The position numbers and the translations under genes were made by a program. DNA of 64,000 nt, from the NCBI GenBank assembly GCA_016787895.1, contig JAEUTN010000014.1, forward strand, positions 744,001 through 808,000, given 5' to 3'. Source of the DNA: Bacteroidia bacterium. GTDB taxonomy: Bacteria > Bacteroidota > Bacteroidia > B-17B0 > Aurantibacillaceae. Below the pieces are notes generated by a model. It saw nothing but the letters and a program-made list of their open reading frames with translations. It was not told the origin of the DNA and did no database searches. Of the stretch, positions 27,327-37,339 are shown piece by piece; the stretch's first letter is position 1; each line of letters starts with the position of its first letter.

Positions 27327-27498
27327 CTTATTAAGAAAAGCTGAGGGAAACGCCCGTTGACGCTTTACCAACCCATTTAGGGTTTAAGGTTTGATGTTTA
27401 AGGTTAGAAGTTTAACAACTTTCTAAACCTTTCGACTTTCTAAACCTTTAACCATAAAGAAGGTGGGAATTCGTCCCGAAATTGTCGGGAAAAATAAG
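27327..27498 (+). promoter_or_regulatory. SAM-I-type riboswitch upstream of metH
   Basis: The parts of the SAM-I (S-box) aptamer occur in order. P1 pairs CTTATT (27327-27332) with AATAAG (27493-27498). Then come AAGA, the GAGGGA and GCCC..TGA core of P2 (27342-27362), the conserved CCAACC (27368-27373), a long P3 arm, AAGGTGGGAATTC (27460-27472), and P4 CCCGA/TCGGG (27475-27489), followed by GAAAAATAAG. SAM is the product of methionine; binding should lower metH expression through the terminator at 27541-27574. A possible -7 element TATCTTTA lies at 27299-27306. Confidence 0.82.
27380..27452 (+). repeat. palindromic AT-rich repeat forming the P3 arm of the riboswitch
   Basis: GGTTTAAGG- and GGTTAGAAGTT-type units on the left face AACTTTCTAAACC and CTTTCTAAACCTTT on the right. 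The left half pairs imperfectly with the right half about the centre near 27414. It is much longer than a typical SAM-I P3 and looks like an intergenic repeat placed in a position where length is tolerated. Confidence 0.5.
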
Positions 27499-27540
27499 TC
27501 GGAACCACATTAGTTAAATCACATCTAACAAACCATACTA

Positions 27541-27574
27541 ATCCCTTCCGATACCCCTTGGAAGGGATTTTTTT
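27541..27574 (+). terminator. intrinsic terminator between the riboswitch and metH
   Basis: A perfect 9-bp stem (27541-27549 with 27560-27568) and 10-nt loop are followed by seven T. It lies 43 nt after the aptamer and 30 nt before the metH ATG, the expected position of the expression platform. The antiterminator strand is not obvious; ATTAG near 27510 could compete with CTAAT near 27540. Confidence 0.8.
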
Positions 27575-27603
27575 ATGCACTTGAATCAGAACAAAAAAGA
27601 AAT

Positions 27604-30600
27604 ATGAGTAACATCGTACAGGAACTTGAAAAACGTGTGTTGGTGATCGACGGGGCCATGGGCACCATGATTCAGCAATACAAACTGGAAGAAAAAGATT
27701 ACCGTGGCAAACGTTTTGCGAATTGGCATAAAGACCTGAAAGGCAATAACGACTTGCTTTCCATTACCCAGCCACAAATCATAAAAGCCATTCACAAGGA
27801 ATACCTGAAGGCAGGCGCCGATATTATTGAAACCAATACCTTCAGCGGAACATCAATTGCCATGGCCGATTATGAAATGGAAAACCTGGTGTACGAATTA
27901 AATTACGAGTCAGCCAAAATTGCCAAAGAAGCCATAGCAGAGTTTAAAAAAGAGTTTCCTGAATTTGCAGGCATTGCAAAGTTTGTAGCCGGCGCCATGG
28001 GTCCTACCACAAAACTAGCCTCCATGTCGCCTAACGTCAACGACCCCGGATTCAGGGCCGTTACCTTTGATGAATTGGTTACGGCTTATACTGAACAAGT
28101 GCGGGGTTTGATAGATGGCGGAGCCGATTTGCTTTTATTTGAAACCATTACAGATACCCTTAATGTAAAGGCCGCGCTTTTTGCCACACAAACCTATTGT
28201 GAAAAAATTAACCGCAAAATGCCGGTAATGGTTTCGGGCACCATAACCGATGCCAGTGGAAGAACGTTATCCGGACAAACCACCGAAGCCTTTTTGAATT
28301 CCGTTTCGCATGTTGATTTGCTGAGCATAGGTTTAAATTGTGCCATGGGTGCGAAAGACCTGCGCCCTTACCTTGAGGAACTTTCAGATAAAGCCCCGTT
28401 TTTTGTGAGCGCTTACCCTAACGCCGGTTTGCCCAATCAGTTTGGAGAATACGACCAGGATGCCCACGAAATGGGTCACCAGATAGAAGATTTTTTGAAG
28501 GCGGGATTTATAAACATTGTTGGTGGTTGTTGCGGTACCACACCGGCTCACATCAAACGTATTGCCGAACTGGCCCGGGAAAGCAAACCCCGCAAACGTC
28601 CGGCAAAAGACAGTTTGATGCACCTCAGCGGTTTGGAACCCTTTACTTTAACCCCTGAAAGTAATTTTATGAACGTTGGGGAACGCACCAACGTTACGGG
28701 TTCAAAAAAATTCCTGCGTTTGATCAAAGAAGGAAATTTTGAAGAAGCCCTCTCTGTCGCCCGCGAGCAGGTAGAAGGCGGAGCACAGGTGATTGATGTG
28801 AACATGGACGAAGGTATGCTGGACAGCGAAAAAGCCATGACCACTTTTCTGAACCTCATCGCTGCTGAACCGGATATTTCTAGAGTTCCCATCATGATTG
28901 ATTCCTCTAAATGGAGCGTGATTGAAGCCGGCTTAAAATGCGTGCAGGGTAAGGCCATTGTTAATTCCATTTCATTAAAAGAAGGAGAAGAAAAGTTCAT
29001 AGAACAGGCGCACAAGATTCGCCAATATGGTGCTGCGGTTATTGTGATGGCCTTCGATGAAAAAGGTCAGGCGGATACTTTGCCCAGAAGAATTGAAATT
29101 TGTAAACGCGCTTACGACATACTGGTCAACAAAGTAAACTTCCCCGCACAGGACATCATTTTTGATCCCAATATTTTTCCGGTGGCTACCGACATGGAGG
29201 AGCACCGCTTAAATGCCCTTGACTTTTTTAATGCCACCAAATGGATCAAGGAAAATCTACCCTTGGCAAAAGTGAGCGGAGGGGTGAGTAATGTGTCGTT
29301 TTCGTTTCGCGGAAACGACCATGTGAGAGAAGCCATACATTCTGCTTTTTTGTTCCACGCCATTAAAGCCGGTATGGACATGGGCATTGTTAATCCTGCC
29401 CAATTGGTGATTTATGATGAAATTGACAAAACCCTTCTGGAATTAGTGGAAGATGTTTTGTTGAACCGAAGAGAAGATGCCACGGAACGACTGGTTGAAC
29501 ATGCAGAATCCCTGAAGGGCATTACCAAAGAAAAAACAGAAAAAGATGAGGCCTGGAGAAAAGGAAGTGTTGAAGAGCGCCTGAGTCATTCTCTTGTAAA
29601 AGGCATTGTGGATTACATTGACGAAGACACCGAAGAAGCCAGATTAAAATTGGGCCGGCCCCTGCACGTAATCGAAGGTCCTTTAATGGCCGGCATGAAT
29701 GTGGTAGGCGACTTGTTTGGAAGTGGAAAAATGTTTTTGCCTCAGGTTGTGAAAAGCGCGCGGGTAATGAAAAAAGCTGTGGCTTATCTGGAACCGTTTT
29801 TACAAGCCGAGAAAGATGCTAACCTCAAAGCCGGCATAGTTGGCGATGGGCGAAAAAACGCAGGTAAAATTCTTTTAGCCACTGTAAAAGGAGATGTACA
29901 CGACATTGGCAAAAACATTGTGGGTGTGGTGCTGGCCTGTAATAACTATGAAATTGTTGATTTGGGCGTAATGGTATCCTGCGATAAAATTTTGGACGAA
30001 GCGAAAAAACAACATGTGGATGTGATTGGCTTAAGTGGCCTGATTACCCCTTCTTTGGATGAGATGGTACACGTAGCCAAAGAAATGGAACGCCTTGGAT
30101 TTAAAACTCCGCTTTTGATTGGAGGTGCAACAACTTCGAAAGTACACACGGCTGTAAAAATCGCTCAAAATTATTCAGGCCCTGTGGTGCACGTGAACGA
30201 CGCCAGCAAATCGGTGCCCGTTGCCAGCAGTTTAATTTCCAAAGACCTTCGCGACGCGTTTATGGCAGAGGTCAATAAGGATTACGAAAGAGTCAGGGAA
30301 CAAAACAAAAATGCCCAATCCCAAAACAAGTTCATTTCTCTGGAAGAGGCCAGAAAAAACAAAGTACCCATTGATTGGAACAAAACAGAAATTGTAAAAC
30401 CGGGTTTTATTGGTACTAAAGTGTTCACCGCCTACTCACTTGCTGAAATTGCCGAGTACATCGACTGGACTCCATTTTTTCACAGCTGGGAATTAAAGGG
30501 CTCTTACCCCAAAATTCTGAGTCATCCTGAAATTGGTGCAGAAGCTACCAAACTATTCAATGATGCCCAGGCCATGCTGAAACAAATCATTTCAGAAAAC

Positions 30601-31314
30601 TGGTTGCAGGCCAATGCCGTAATTGGTCTCTATCCGGCCAATACCGTGAATGAAGATGACGTTGAGGTGTACGATGAAAAAGGCAAAATCCTATGTGCTT
30701 TTCACAGCATCAGGCAACAAACCAAAAAACCGGCAGGACAGTACAACATTGCCTTGGCTGATTTTGTGAAACCAAAAAACGGAGTTGCATCAAATGCAAC
30801 ACGAGATTACATTGGCGCTTTTGCCCTAACCACAGGCATTGGCATTGATGAGCGCGTAAAACAATTTGAAAAAGACCACGACGATTACAAGGCCATCCTG
30901 TTAAAAGCTTTGGCCGATCGTTTGGCCGAGGCTTTTGCCGAATTGTTACACAAAAAAGTTAGAAGAGAATTGTGGGGCTATGCCAAAAACGAAAGCCTCA
31001 GCAATGAGGACCTCATTAAAGAAGAATACAGGGGCATCCGGCCTGCACCGGGTTACCCGGCTCAACCGGATCATACCGAAAAGCGAACCGTTTGGAAATT
31101 GCTGGAGGTAGAAAAAAATACCGGTATTACCTTAACCGACAGTTTAGCTATGGTGCCAACCGCAGCCGTTAGCGGACTCTATTTTGCTAATGCCAATTCC
31201 CAGTATTTTGGAGTAGGCAAAATCACCAAAGAACAAGTGGATGATTATGCCCAACGAAAAGGCATATCCATACAGGAAGCTGAAAGGTGGTTAGGTCCGG
31301 TTTTGGCATATTAA
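27604..31314 (+). CDS. metH: cobalamin-dependent methionine synthase
   Basis: 1236 residues, full length. It transfers the methyl group of methyl-THF through cobalamin to homocysteine. Domains in order: homocysteine-binding barrel (1-325) with zinc ligands Cys246, Cys309 and Cys310; pterin-binding barrel (about 355-640) with the [11 protein letters not shown] start; cobalamin cap and Rossmann domain (about 660-900) with DVHDIG, where His766 is the lower cobalt ligand; and the SAM-binding activation domain (about 915-1236) with [11 protein letters not shown]. All four modules of E. coli MetH are present, so no separate activase is needed. ATG 27604 follows a riboswitch and terminator. Confidence 0.98.
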   Translation: MSNIVQELEKRVLVIDGAMGTMIQQYKLEEKDYRGKRFANWHKDLKGNNDLLSITQPQIIKAIHKEYLKAGADIIETNTFSGTSIAMADYEMENLVYELNYESAKIAKEAIAEFKKEFPEFAGIAKFVAGAMGPTTKLASMSPNVNDPGFRAVTFDELVTAYTEQVRGLIDGGADLLLFETITDTLNVKAALFATQTYCEKINRKMPVMVSGTITDASGRTLSGQTTEAFLNSVSHVDLLSIGLNCAMGAKDLRPYLEELSDKAPFFVSAYPNAGLPNQFGEYDQDAHEMGHQIEDFLKAGFINIVGGCCGTTPAHIKRIAELARESKPRKRPAKDSLMHLSGLEPFTLTPESNFMNVGERTNVTGSKKFLRLIKEGNFEEALSVAREQVEGGAQVIDVNMDEGMLDSEKAMTTFLNLIAAEPDISRVPIMIDSSKWSVIEAGLKCVQGKAIVNSISLKEGEEKFIEQAHKIRQYGAAVIVMAFDEKGQADTLPRRIEICKRAYDILVNKVNFPAQDIIFDPNIFPVATDMEEHRLNALDFFNATKWIKENLPLAKVSGGVSNVSFSFRGNDHVREAIHSAFLFHAIKAGMDMGIVNPAQLVIYDEIDKTLLELVEDVLLNRREDATERLVEHAESLKGITKEKTEKDEAWRKGSVEERLSHSLVKGIVDYIDEDTEEARLKLGRPLHVIEGPLMAGMNVVGDLFGSGKMFLPQVVKSARVMKKAVAYLEPFLQAEKDANLKAGIVGDGRKNAGKILLATVKGDVHDIGKNIVGVVLACNNYEIVDLGVMVSCDKILDEAKKQHVDVIGLSGLITPSLDEMVHVAKEMERLGFKTPLLIGGATTSKVHTAVKIAQNYSGPVVHVNDASKSVPVASSLISKDLRDAFMAEVNKDYERVREQNKNAQSQNKFISLEEARKNKVPIDWNKTEIVKPGFIGTKVFTAYSLAEIAEYIDWTPFFHSWELKGSYPKILSHPEIGAEATKLFNDAQAMLKQIISENWLQANAVIGLYPANTVNEDDVEVYDEKGKILCAFHSIRQQTKKPAGQYNIALADFVKPKNGVASNATRDYIGAFALTTGIGIDERVKQFEKDHDDYKAILLKALADRLAEAFAELLHKKVRRELWGYAKNESLSNEDLIKEEYRGIRPAPGYPAQPDHTEKRTVWKLLEVEKNTGITLTDSLAMVPTAAVSGLYFANANSQYFGVGKITKEQVDDYAQRKGISIQEAERWLGPVLAY

Positions 31315-31346
31315 AGAAAACAAGTACATTTAATCGGCCCTTCTTT

Positions 31347-31742
31347 ATGAAAGTATTTGACTGCCTGAGATTCAAAATGACTGTACATGACAGTCTGGTG
31401 AAGGAAATGCTTGTTAAACGCGGGCAAACGTTTACTGAACAAGACGTGATGGAATCCAAACAACTCTCTTGTGAATACAAACCGGGAGCAAAGTTCTATG
31501 TGTTGATGGAAGGAGAAGAGGACGCCACGGTAAATAACGCTGCCCGAAGACTTGCCGCCTCAATGGAATATGCCCAATACACAGAGGCCCTTGCCTTGTG
31601 CACTTCTAATCTTGCCCTGAGAATCATGGGTAATTTGTTTCTCAAAATCAACAAACCTGCTGTAGCCACCCGCCTCTTTGAAAGCCGGGAAGAGGCATTG
31701 ACCTGGTTGCACAAACAAATGGAGCGCCAAAAAGGGCAATAA
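31347..31742 (+). CDS. small protein with possible SpoIIAA/STAS-like fold
   Basis: 131 residues from ATG 31347; ATG 31377 is a second possible start. The sequence has the pattern KFYVLMEGEEDATVNNAARRLAAS, then ALALCTSNLALRIMGNLFLKINKP and a final EEALTWLHKQ. This recalls small Bacteroidota proteins of SpoIIAA-like fold (the DUF7793 type), but I hold this only loosely. No signal peptide or membrane segment is seen. It starts 33 bases after metH on the same strand and could be read through from it. Confidence 0.65.
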   Translation: MKVFDCLRFKMTVHDSLVKEMLVKRGQTFTEQDVMESKQLSCEYKPGAKFYVLMEGEEDATVNNAARRLAASMEYAQYTEALALCTSNLALRIMGNLFLKINKPAVATRLFESREEALTWLHKQMERQKGQ

Positions 31743-31775
31743 ACTCCTCCTTTCACATCATTCCATTTCTTCCCC

Positions 31776-31783
31776 TATCTTTG
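31776..31783 (+). promoter_or_regulatory. -7 element of purH
   Basis: TATCTTTG, a perfect TAnnTTTG match, ends only 15 bases before ATG 31799. The leader RNA would be about 9 nt. It also overlaps the in-frame TTG at 31781, which therefore cannot be the start. Confidence 0.65.
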
Positions 31784-31798
31784 CGCTTTATTTCAAAA

Positions 31799-33325
31799 AT
31801 GAGTCATACCTCCATTATTAAAAGCGCTCTGGTTTCGGTGTATTATAAAGACAACCTGGAACCCATTATTAAAAAGCTCCACAGCCTTGGTGTTAAATTA
31901 TACAGCACCGGCGGAACCCTTTCCTTTATTGAGAAATTAAACATCCCGGTAACCGCCGTAGATTCAGTAACCACGTACCCCGAAATTTTCGGAGGACGTG
32001 TAAAAACACTTCATCCCGCTATTTTTGGTGGGATATTAAACCGCCGTGATAATGCCTCCGATCAGAAAGAAAAAACCCAGCACAACATTCCGGATATTGA
32101 TCTGGTGATTGTGGATCTATACCCCTTTGAAGAAACGGTTGCGGCCAAAGCTTCAGAAGCAGATACCATAGAAAAAATTGACATTGGCGGCATTTCACTG
32201 ATTCGTGCTGCGGCAAAAAACTTCAAAGATGTGGTGATTGTTTCCTCAAGAAATGATTACGCTGAACTTTTGCATCTACTGGAAACCAAGAACGGCAGCA
32301 GCGACCTGGCCGACCGAAAACGTTTTGCGGCAAAGGCCTTTGCTACTTCGTCGCACTACGACACCGCCATTTTCAACTACTTTAATCAAAGCGAACACAT
32401 CCCCCAATTTAAACAAAGCATTCAAAAAGCACAGGTGCTGCGTTATGGTGAAAACCCACATCAAAAAGGGACCTTTTACGGAGACCTGGATGCCATGTTC
32501 ACCAAGCTGAACGGTAAAGAACTTTCGTATAACAATTTGCTGGATGTGGATGCGGCGGTAAACCTTATCGCTGATTTTACGGAGCCCACCTTCGCTATTT
32601 TAAAACACAACAATGCCTGCGGTGTAGCTTCCAGAAGCAGCATTCATCAGGCGTATGTGGATGCTTTAGCCGGCGACCCAGTCTCAGCCTTTGGTGGCAT
32701 CCTCATTGCCAACCGCGCCATTGATCTGGCAACAGCCAACGAAGTAAATAAATTATTCTGCGAAGTGGTGATTGCTCCTTCGTTTGATGAAGATGCTTTG
32801 GCTTTATTAAAATCGAAACCTAACCGGATTCTTTTGGTTCAGAATGAAATGGAACTGCCCACATCCGCTTTCAGAACTTTATTGAATGGTGTGATTGAGC
32901 AGGACAAGGACCTGAAAACCGAAACGGCCCTCGACTTTAAACAAGCCACAGTGCTCGCGCCAAGCGCCTCAGAAACAAAAGACCTGTTGTTCGCCAACAA
33001 ACTTGTAAAACACACTAAATCGAATACCATAGTACTCGCAAAAAACGGACAATTGTTAGCCAGCGGCACAGGACAAACCTCACGCGTGGATGCACTGCGC
33101 CAGGCCATTGCTAAAGCCCAGTCTTTTGGTTTTGACCTTAGCGGTGCCGTAATGGCCAGTGATGCGTTTTTCCCTTTTCCCGATTGTGTGGAAATTGCCG
33201 ACAAAGCGGGCATCAAAGCGGTAATACAACCCGGAGGTTCAATTAAGGATAAAGAAAGTGTGGATTATTGCAATACGCACGGCATGAGTATGGTGATGAC
33301 CGGTACGAGGCATTTCAAACATTAA
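31799..33325 (+). CDS. purH: bifunctional AICAR formyltransferase / IMP cyclohydrolase
   Basis: 508 residues, both domains present. It performs the last two steps of IMP synthesis: formylation of AICAR with 10-formyl-THF, then ring closure. The N-terminal cyclohydrolase (1-190) has STGGT, GGRVKTLHP and IDIGGISLIRAAAKN. The C-terminal transformylase has LRYGENPHQKG, the catalytic Lys-His of ILKHNNACGVA, DPVSAFGG, and SDAFFPFPDCVE near the end. It converges on kup with a 7-base gap. Confidence 0.97.
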   Translation: MSHTSIIKSALVSVYYKDNLEPIIKKLHSLGVKLYSTGGTLSFIEKLNIPVTAVDSVTTYPEIFGGRVKTLHPAIFGGILNRRDNASDQKEKTQHNIPDIDLVIVDLYPFEETVAAKASEADTIEKIDIGGISLIRAAAKNFKDVVIVSSRNDYAELLHLLETKNGSSDLADRKRFAAKAFATSSHYDTAIFNYFNQSEHIPQFKQSIQKAQVLRYGENPHQKGTFYGDLDAMFTKLNGKELSYNNLLDVDAAVNLIADFTEPTFAILKHNNACGVASRSSIHQAYVDALAGDPVSAFGGILIANRAIDLATANEVNKLFCEVVIAPSFDEDALALLKSKPNRILLVQNEMELPTSAFRTLLNGVIEQDKDLKTETALDFKQATVLAPSASETKDLLFANKLVKHTKSNTIVLAKNGQLLASGTGQTSRVDALRQAIAKAQSFGFDLSGAVMASDAFFPFPDCVEIADKAGIKAVIQPGGSIKDKESVDYCNTHGMSMVMTGTRHFKH

Positions 33326-33332
33326 CCTGCCC

Positions 33333-35288
33333 TTACTCCACCCTAACCAAATTCAGGTCTTTGGGAGGATTAATGATCATTGGGAATTTTTCAATCTTCA
33401 CCGATGAACTATCCAGACCAAAAGCTTTGGCCTCGCTGATACTAAAGCGTTTTAAAAGAAAATAAGCGTTTAGTATAACCTTTTCAAAGAAGGGAAGTTC
33501 GTTCTCTATGGAAAGGTATTTCTCAAGTACAACAAATTTAAAGTCGCCGATGATGTTGTTTTTGTTAAGGGAATCGTAACGGCTGGTAATATCCACTTCT
33601 TTATTCTGAACCAGGTCTTCCACCACTTTGCGAAACATCAGATTAATGCGGGGCGCTACTCTAAATCCAATTCTGAAATCCACACGTATGATGTCATCTG
33701 TGGCAATGTGCCTTACTTTGTATTCCATGCGGTAAGGTTCGTCCATAACGTCAACATGCACAAACCAATAAATATCGGCACGTTTCGGGCGTTTTTGCAA
33801 AATGGAATAAATGACTTTCGACTCAATCTCATCAGGGTTATTAGCGCCAGTCATGTATACCAAATGGGTAGCGTATTTTGGAATGGATTCATCGCCACTG
33901 AGGTCCACCAGTTTTTTCACGTGGTCCGACAATTTTACAAGATCAACATACCGTTGCCTGATTTTTTTAGCAAGATACCAGATGGTCATTACAAGAATAA
34001 GTCCTGTAGCAATCATAAGGGTGATCCAGCCGCCATGCTTGAATTTACTCAGGTTTGCAATCAAGAACGAAAGCTCAATCACAACATAAATGGTAATAAT
34101 AAAGTATATAAAGAGCTGGCTGTACCTTTTCATGTGCATGTAAAAGTTCAGCAGGGTGGTGGTCATCAGCATACACAGGATAATTGCCAAACCATAAGCC
34201 GCCTCCATAAAGGAAGATTCTCTGAAGTATAAAACAATTCCAATACAGCCCAGCATCAGTAACCAGTTAATGGAAGGGATATAGATTTGTCCCTTCAGTT
34301 GTGTTGGGTACTTCACCATTACCTTTGGCCAGAAATTAAGGCGCATGGCTTCGTTGATTAAAGTAAAAGAGCCGCTGATGAGCGCCTGAGAAGCAATTAT
34401 TGCCGCGCAGGTAGCGATTATAATGCCATAGGGTAAAAAACTTTCAGGCATAATGGTGTAAAAGGGGTTTGGCGTTTTGAACGCCGTTAACACCTGCCCC
34501 TCATGTGCAATCAGCCAGGCGCCCTGTCCAAAGTAATTCAGCACAAGCATGGTTTTTACAAAGATCCAGGAAATACGGATGTTTTGTTTTCCACAATGGC
34601 CCAAATCGGAGTAAAGGGCTTCGGCGCCTGTTGTACAGAGAAAAACCGCTCCCAATACAAGGTAACCGTTAGGGTGTGTTTCTAAAAGTCGATAAGCGTA
34701 GTATGGATTTAATGAACTCAGCACCGACCAATCGTTGGAAAGTTGCCAAACCCCTAATACCCCAAGCATTAAAAACCACACCATCATCATGGGCCCAAAA
34801 AACTTGCCAATCAAAGAGGTTCCAAACTGCTGTATAAAAAAAAGTGCGAAAATGATTCCGATTACTATGGGAACAGTATTCAGGTGGGGATTAAAATATT
34901 TTAAACCTTCGATTGCCGCTGAAACTGAGATGGGCGGAGTAATGATGCCGTCGGCCAAAAGGGCGCTTCCTCCAATAATGGCAGGCACAACAAGCCACTT
35001 GAACTTTGTGCGTTTCACAAGGGTGAAGAGTGAAAATATCCCCCCCTCGCCTTTATTGTCTGCTCTAAGTGTTAATATTACATACTTAATGGTTGTTTGC
35101 AGGGTCAGCGTCCAGAATATGCAGGAAATTCCGCCTTTTACAATTTCGGCATTAATTGGCTCTGAGCCCATAATAGCGCTCATTACATACAATGGAGAGG
35201 TGCCAATGTCGCCATAAATAATTCCTAAAGTAACGAGTAAGCCAGCGAAGGAGATTTTCTGCAGCTGGGCCTGATGTGGGTTTGCCAT
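33333..35288 (-). CDS. kup: Kup-family low-affinity potassium transporter
   Basis: 651 residues, normal for Kup. It is a proton-coupled potassium symporter of the inner membrane. About twelve hydrophobic helices fill residues 10-445; the first contains the family signature GIIYGDIGTSPLYV, and DGIITPPISVSAAIEGL and FFGPMMMVWFL are further landmarks. The C-terminal 200 residues are a soluble domain with VHVDVMDEPYRMEYKV. ATG 35288 sets the conserved first helix near residue 12. Confidence 0.96.
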   Translation of the reverse strand: MANPHQAQLQKISFAGLLVTLGIIYGDIGTSPLYVMSAIMGSEPINAEIVKGGISCIFWTLTLQTTIKYVILTLRADNKGEGGIFSLFTLVKRTKFKWLVVPAIIGGSALLADGIITPPISVSAAIEGLKYFNPHLNTVPIVIGIIFALFFIQQFGTSLIGKFFGPMMMVWFLMLGVLGVWQLSNDWSVLSSLNPYYAYRLLETHPNGYLVLGAVFLCTTGAEALYSDLGHCGKQNIRISWIFVKTMLVLNYFGQGAWLIAHEGQVLTAFKTPNPFYTIMPESFLPYGIIIATCAAIIASQALISGSFTLINEAMRLNFWPKVMVKYPTQLKGQIYIPSINWLLMLGCIGIVLYFRESSFMEAAYGLAIILCMLMTTTLLNFYMHMKRYSQLFIYFIITIYVVIELSFLIANLSKFKHGGWITLMIATGLILVMTIWYLAKKIRQRYVDLVKLSDHVKKLVDLSGDESIPKYATHLVYMTGANNPDEIESKVIYSILQKRPKRADIYWFVHVDVMDEPYRMEYKVRHIATDDIIRVDFRIGFRVAPRINLMFRKVVEDLVQNKEVDITSRYDSLNKNNIIGDFKFVVLEKYLSIENELPFFEKVILNAYFLLKRFSISEAKAFGLDSSSVKIEKFPMIINPPKDLNLVRVE

Positions 35289-35470
35289 AACGGACCTGTT
35301 CTTAGTAGACAGGGCGCTAAAATACTATAAATTAGAATACCCCTGTTGAGAACCGTGTTTTTTCATTGGGCACATTAATACCCATTTGTTAAGTTTTACC
35401 TAAAGTTCTTTTCCTTCGGGTTTTTGGCCTAAAATGTGTAACTTTAATTCCCCCACATTATTCGATTGTT

Positions 35471-37339
35471 ATGGCCAAACCTTTTCATCGCCTGTTCAGC
35501 CTTTCCTTTTTAAGTCTGGTTGCAACCTTTTCACTTGCACAGTCTCAGCAAAAACACTTTCGGTTTCAAAAAAGCGCCAGCATTAATTTCGACACCATAT
35601 CGGTAGATTATATGCCCAGCCTGCTCGTTCTTGAAATGCCCAGACATGGCGCCGATAAAATGATTCACTATTCCTATCCCGAATCTGCTTCCGGTCATTT
35701 AAAAACACAGGCCAGCCAAAGTGCCACACTCAACGATATGGCAGTTGGCCATAGTTATTTTGCCAATCCCTGGTCGGTGAGTACTCCCAACGATAACGAT
35801 GTGGCCGTATCCGATTCCGGATTTGTAGTTTCTGTCATCAACACCAACATTCACATTCGCAACATCAGCACAGGAACGGTTTACCCTGTAAAATCGCTGG
35901 CGGCCTTTACCTCCCCTGTTAACCTGCTTCATCAGGAATTTGACCCAAAAGTAATTTACGACCCTGACCGTGATCGGTTCATTTTAATGTGCATGGTTGG
36001 CTTTGTTGACAGCACCAGTAAAATGGTTTTGGGTTTCTCACAAACCAACGACCCCAGCGGTAACTGGAATCTCTATGTGGTACCGGGCAATCCATTAAAC
36101 AACAACCTTTGGTCAGATTACCCCATGATTGCCCTAACCGAAAAGGAATTGTTTCTCTCGGTGAACCTGCTCATCAACAACAGCACCTGGCAGGCCGGCT
36201 TTGTGGAGACCCTTGTGTGGCAGTTTAAAAAAGACAGTGCGTATGCCGGCATTTCACTTCCTTCTGTTCTGCATTCCAACATTCAGTTCAATGGTAAGGC
36301 CATTCGCAACCTCTGTCCGGCAAAGGGCGGCAGCGGCCTGCATGGACCCAACATGTTTTTTGTGTCGAACCGTAATTTTGCCTCACAAAACGACACTATT
36401 TTTTTAGTGAACGTTACCGATACCATTGGAGCGCCCGGAAGCACTGTAACGGTGAACGCCCTTATTGCCGACCAGCCCTATTATTTCCCGCCGGGTGGGC
36501 GCCAAAAAGTTGCTGCAACGCAAACCTTAGCCACAAATGATGCACGAAACCTGGGGGCTTTTTATGAAAACAATAAAATCCAGTTTGTGTGCAACACTGC
36601 TCACCCCGCCAACAACAGAGTAACGGTGTATTACGGCGTTATTGATAACCCCGGCGCCTTAAACGCCAGCGTTAAAGGGTATTACATCCCGAACGACACG
36701 GCTGACTACGCTTACCCGAACATTTCCTATGCTGGTTCTTCGGGTAACGATAATCAGGCGATCATTTGTTTTGATCATAGTTCCGATACTAAATTTCCAG
36801 GGTGCTCTGTGGTAAAATCGGATGGAGCCGGGAATTTTTCCGGCATTAAGAGCATCGCAACAGGAACCACCTACATCAATTTATTGGGCAACAACCTGGA
36901 GCGCTGGGGCGATTACATGGGCTCACAAAGGCGCTACAAGAATCCCGGCGAAGTGTGGATCAGCGGTTACTACGCGTACCGTTACAGCGGAAATTACCCA
37001 TACGCGCACGGGGCCTGGGTGGCACAAATTTTCAGAGACGAAGACATGTTCACCGGCATAACCAATACCCTGCCTGAACAAAAGCTGGAAACCAAAGTTT
37101 ACCCCAACCCTACTAACGAGTTCTTTGTAGTTGACTTTAGTCTTACAGTGCCCGAATACCTTAGTTTTGAATTGTACGATGCATCAGGGAAACTTGTAAC
37201 AGTGCTGTTGCGCGATTGGGTTAAAGTGCCCCAAAACTCCTTTAGTTTTAATCCTCAAAACCTGAAAGAAGGTATTTATTTCTTAAACATTAGCGGAATC
37301 ACAACACAAATCAGTAAAAAGATTGTTATACAGAAATGA
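35471..37339 (+). CDS. T9SS type A cargo protein
   Basis: 622 residues. A signal peptide (LFSLSFLSLVATFSLAQ) starts the protein and a type A sorting domain ends it: residues 541-622 with KVYPNPTNEFFVVDF, LYDASGKLV and LKEGIYFLNISG, ending in a basic IVIQK. T9SS exports such proteins and attaches or releases them at the cell surface. The middle has propeller-like phrases (VSDSGFVVSVINTNIHI, DPDRDRFILMCMV, WSDYPMIALTE, ENNKIQFV), so a large surface beta-propeller is likely. No catalytic motif is clear. Its TGA overlaps the start of the next gene. Confidence 0.88.
   Translation: MAKPFHRLFSLSFLSLVATFSLAQSQQKHFRFQKSASINFDTISVDYMPSLLVLEMPRHGADKMIHYSYPESASGHLKTQASQSATLNDMAVGHSYFANPWSVSTPNDNDVAVSDSGFVVSVINTNIHIRNISTGTVYPVKSLAAFTSPVNLLHQEFDPKVIYDPDRDRFILMCMVGFVDSTSKMVLGFSQTNDPSGNWNLYVVPGNPLNNNLWSDYPMIALTEKELFLSVNLLINNSTWQAGFVETLVWQFKKDSAYAGISLPSVLHSNIQFNGKAIRNLCPAKGGSGLHGPNMFFVSNRNFASQNDTIFLVNVTDTIGAPGSTVTVNALIADQPYYFPPGGRQKVAATQTLATNDARNLGAFYENNKIQFVCNTAHPANNRVTVYYGVIDNPGALNASVKGYYIPNDTADYAYPNISYAGSSGNDNQAIICFDHSSDTKFPGCSVVKSDGAGNFSGIKSIATGTTYINLLGNNLERWGDYMGSQRRYKNPGEVWISGYYAYRYSGNYPYAHGAWVAQIFRDEDMFTGITNTLPEQKLETKVYPNPTNEFFVVDFSLTVPEYLSFELYDASGKLVTVLLRDWVKVPQNSFSFNPQNLKEGIYFLNISGITTQISKKIVIQK

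Noticed and set aside
27327..27498. A cobalamin riboswitch before metH
   Set aside because: No B12-box pattern is seen; the SAM-I core elements fit in order.
33708..34232. A 174-codon plus-strand frame
   Set aside because: Fully inside kup on the opposite strand, with no family resemblance.
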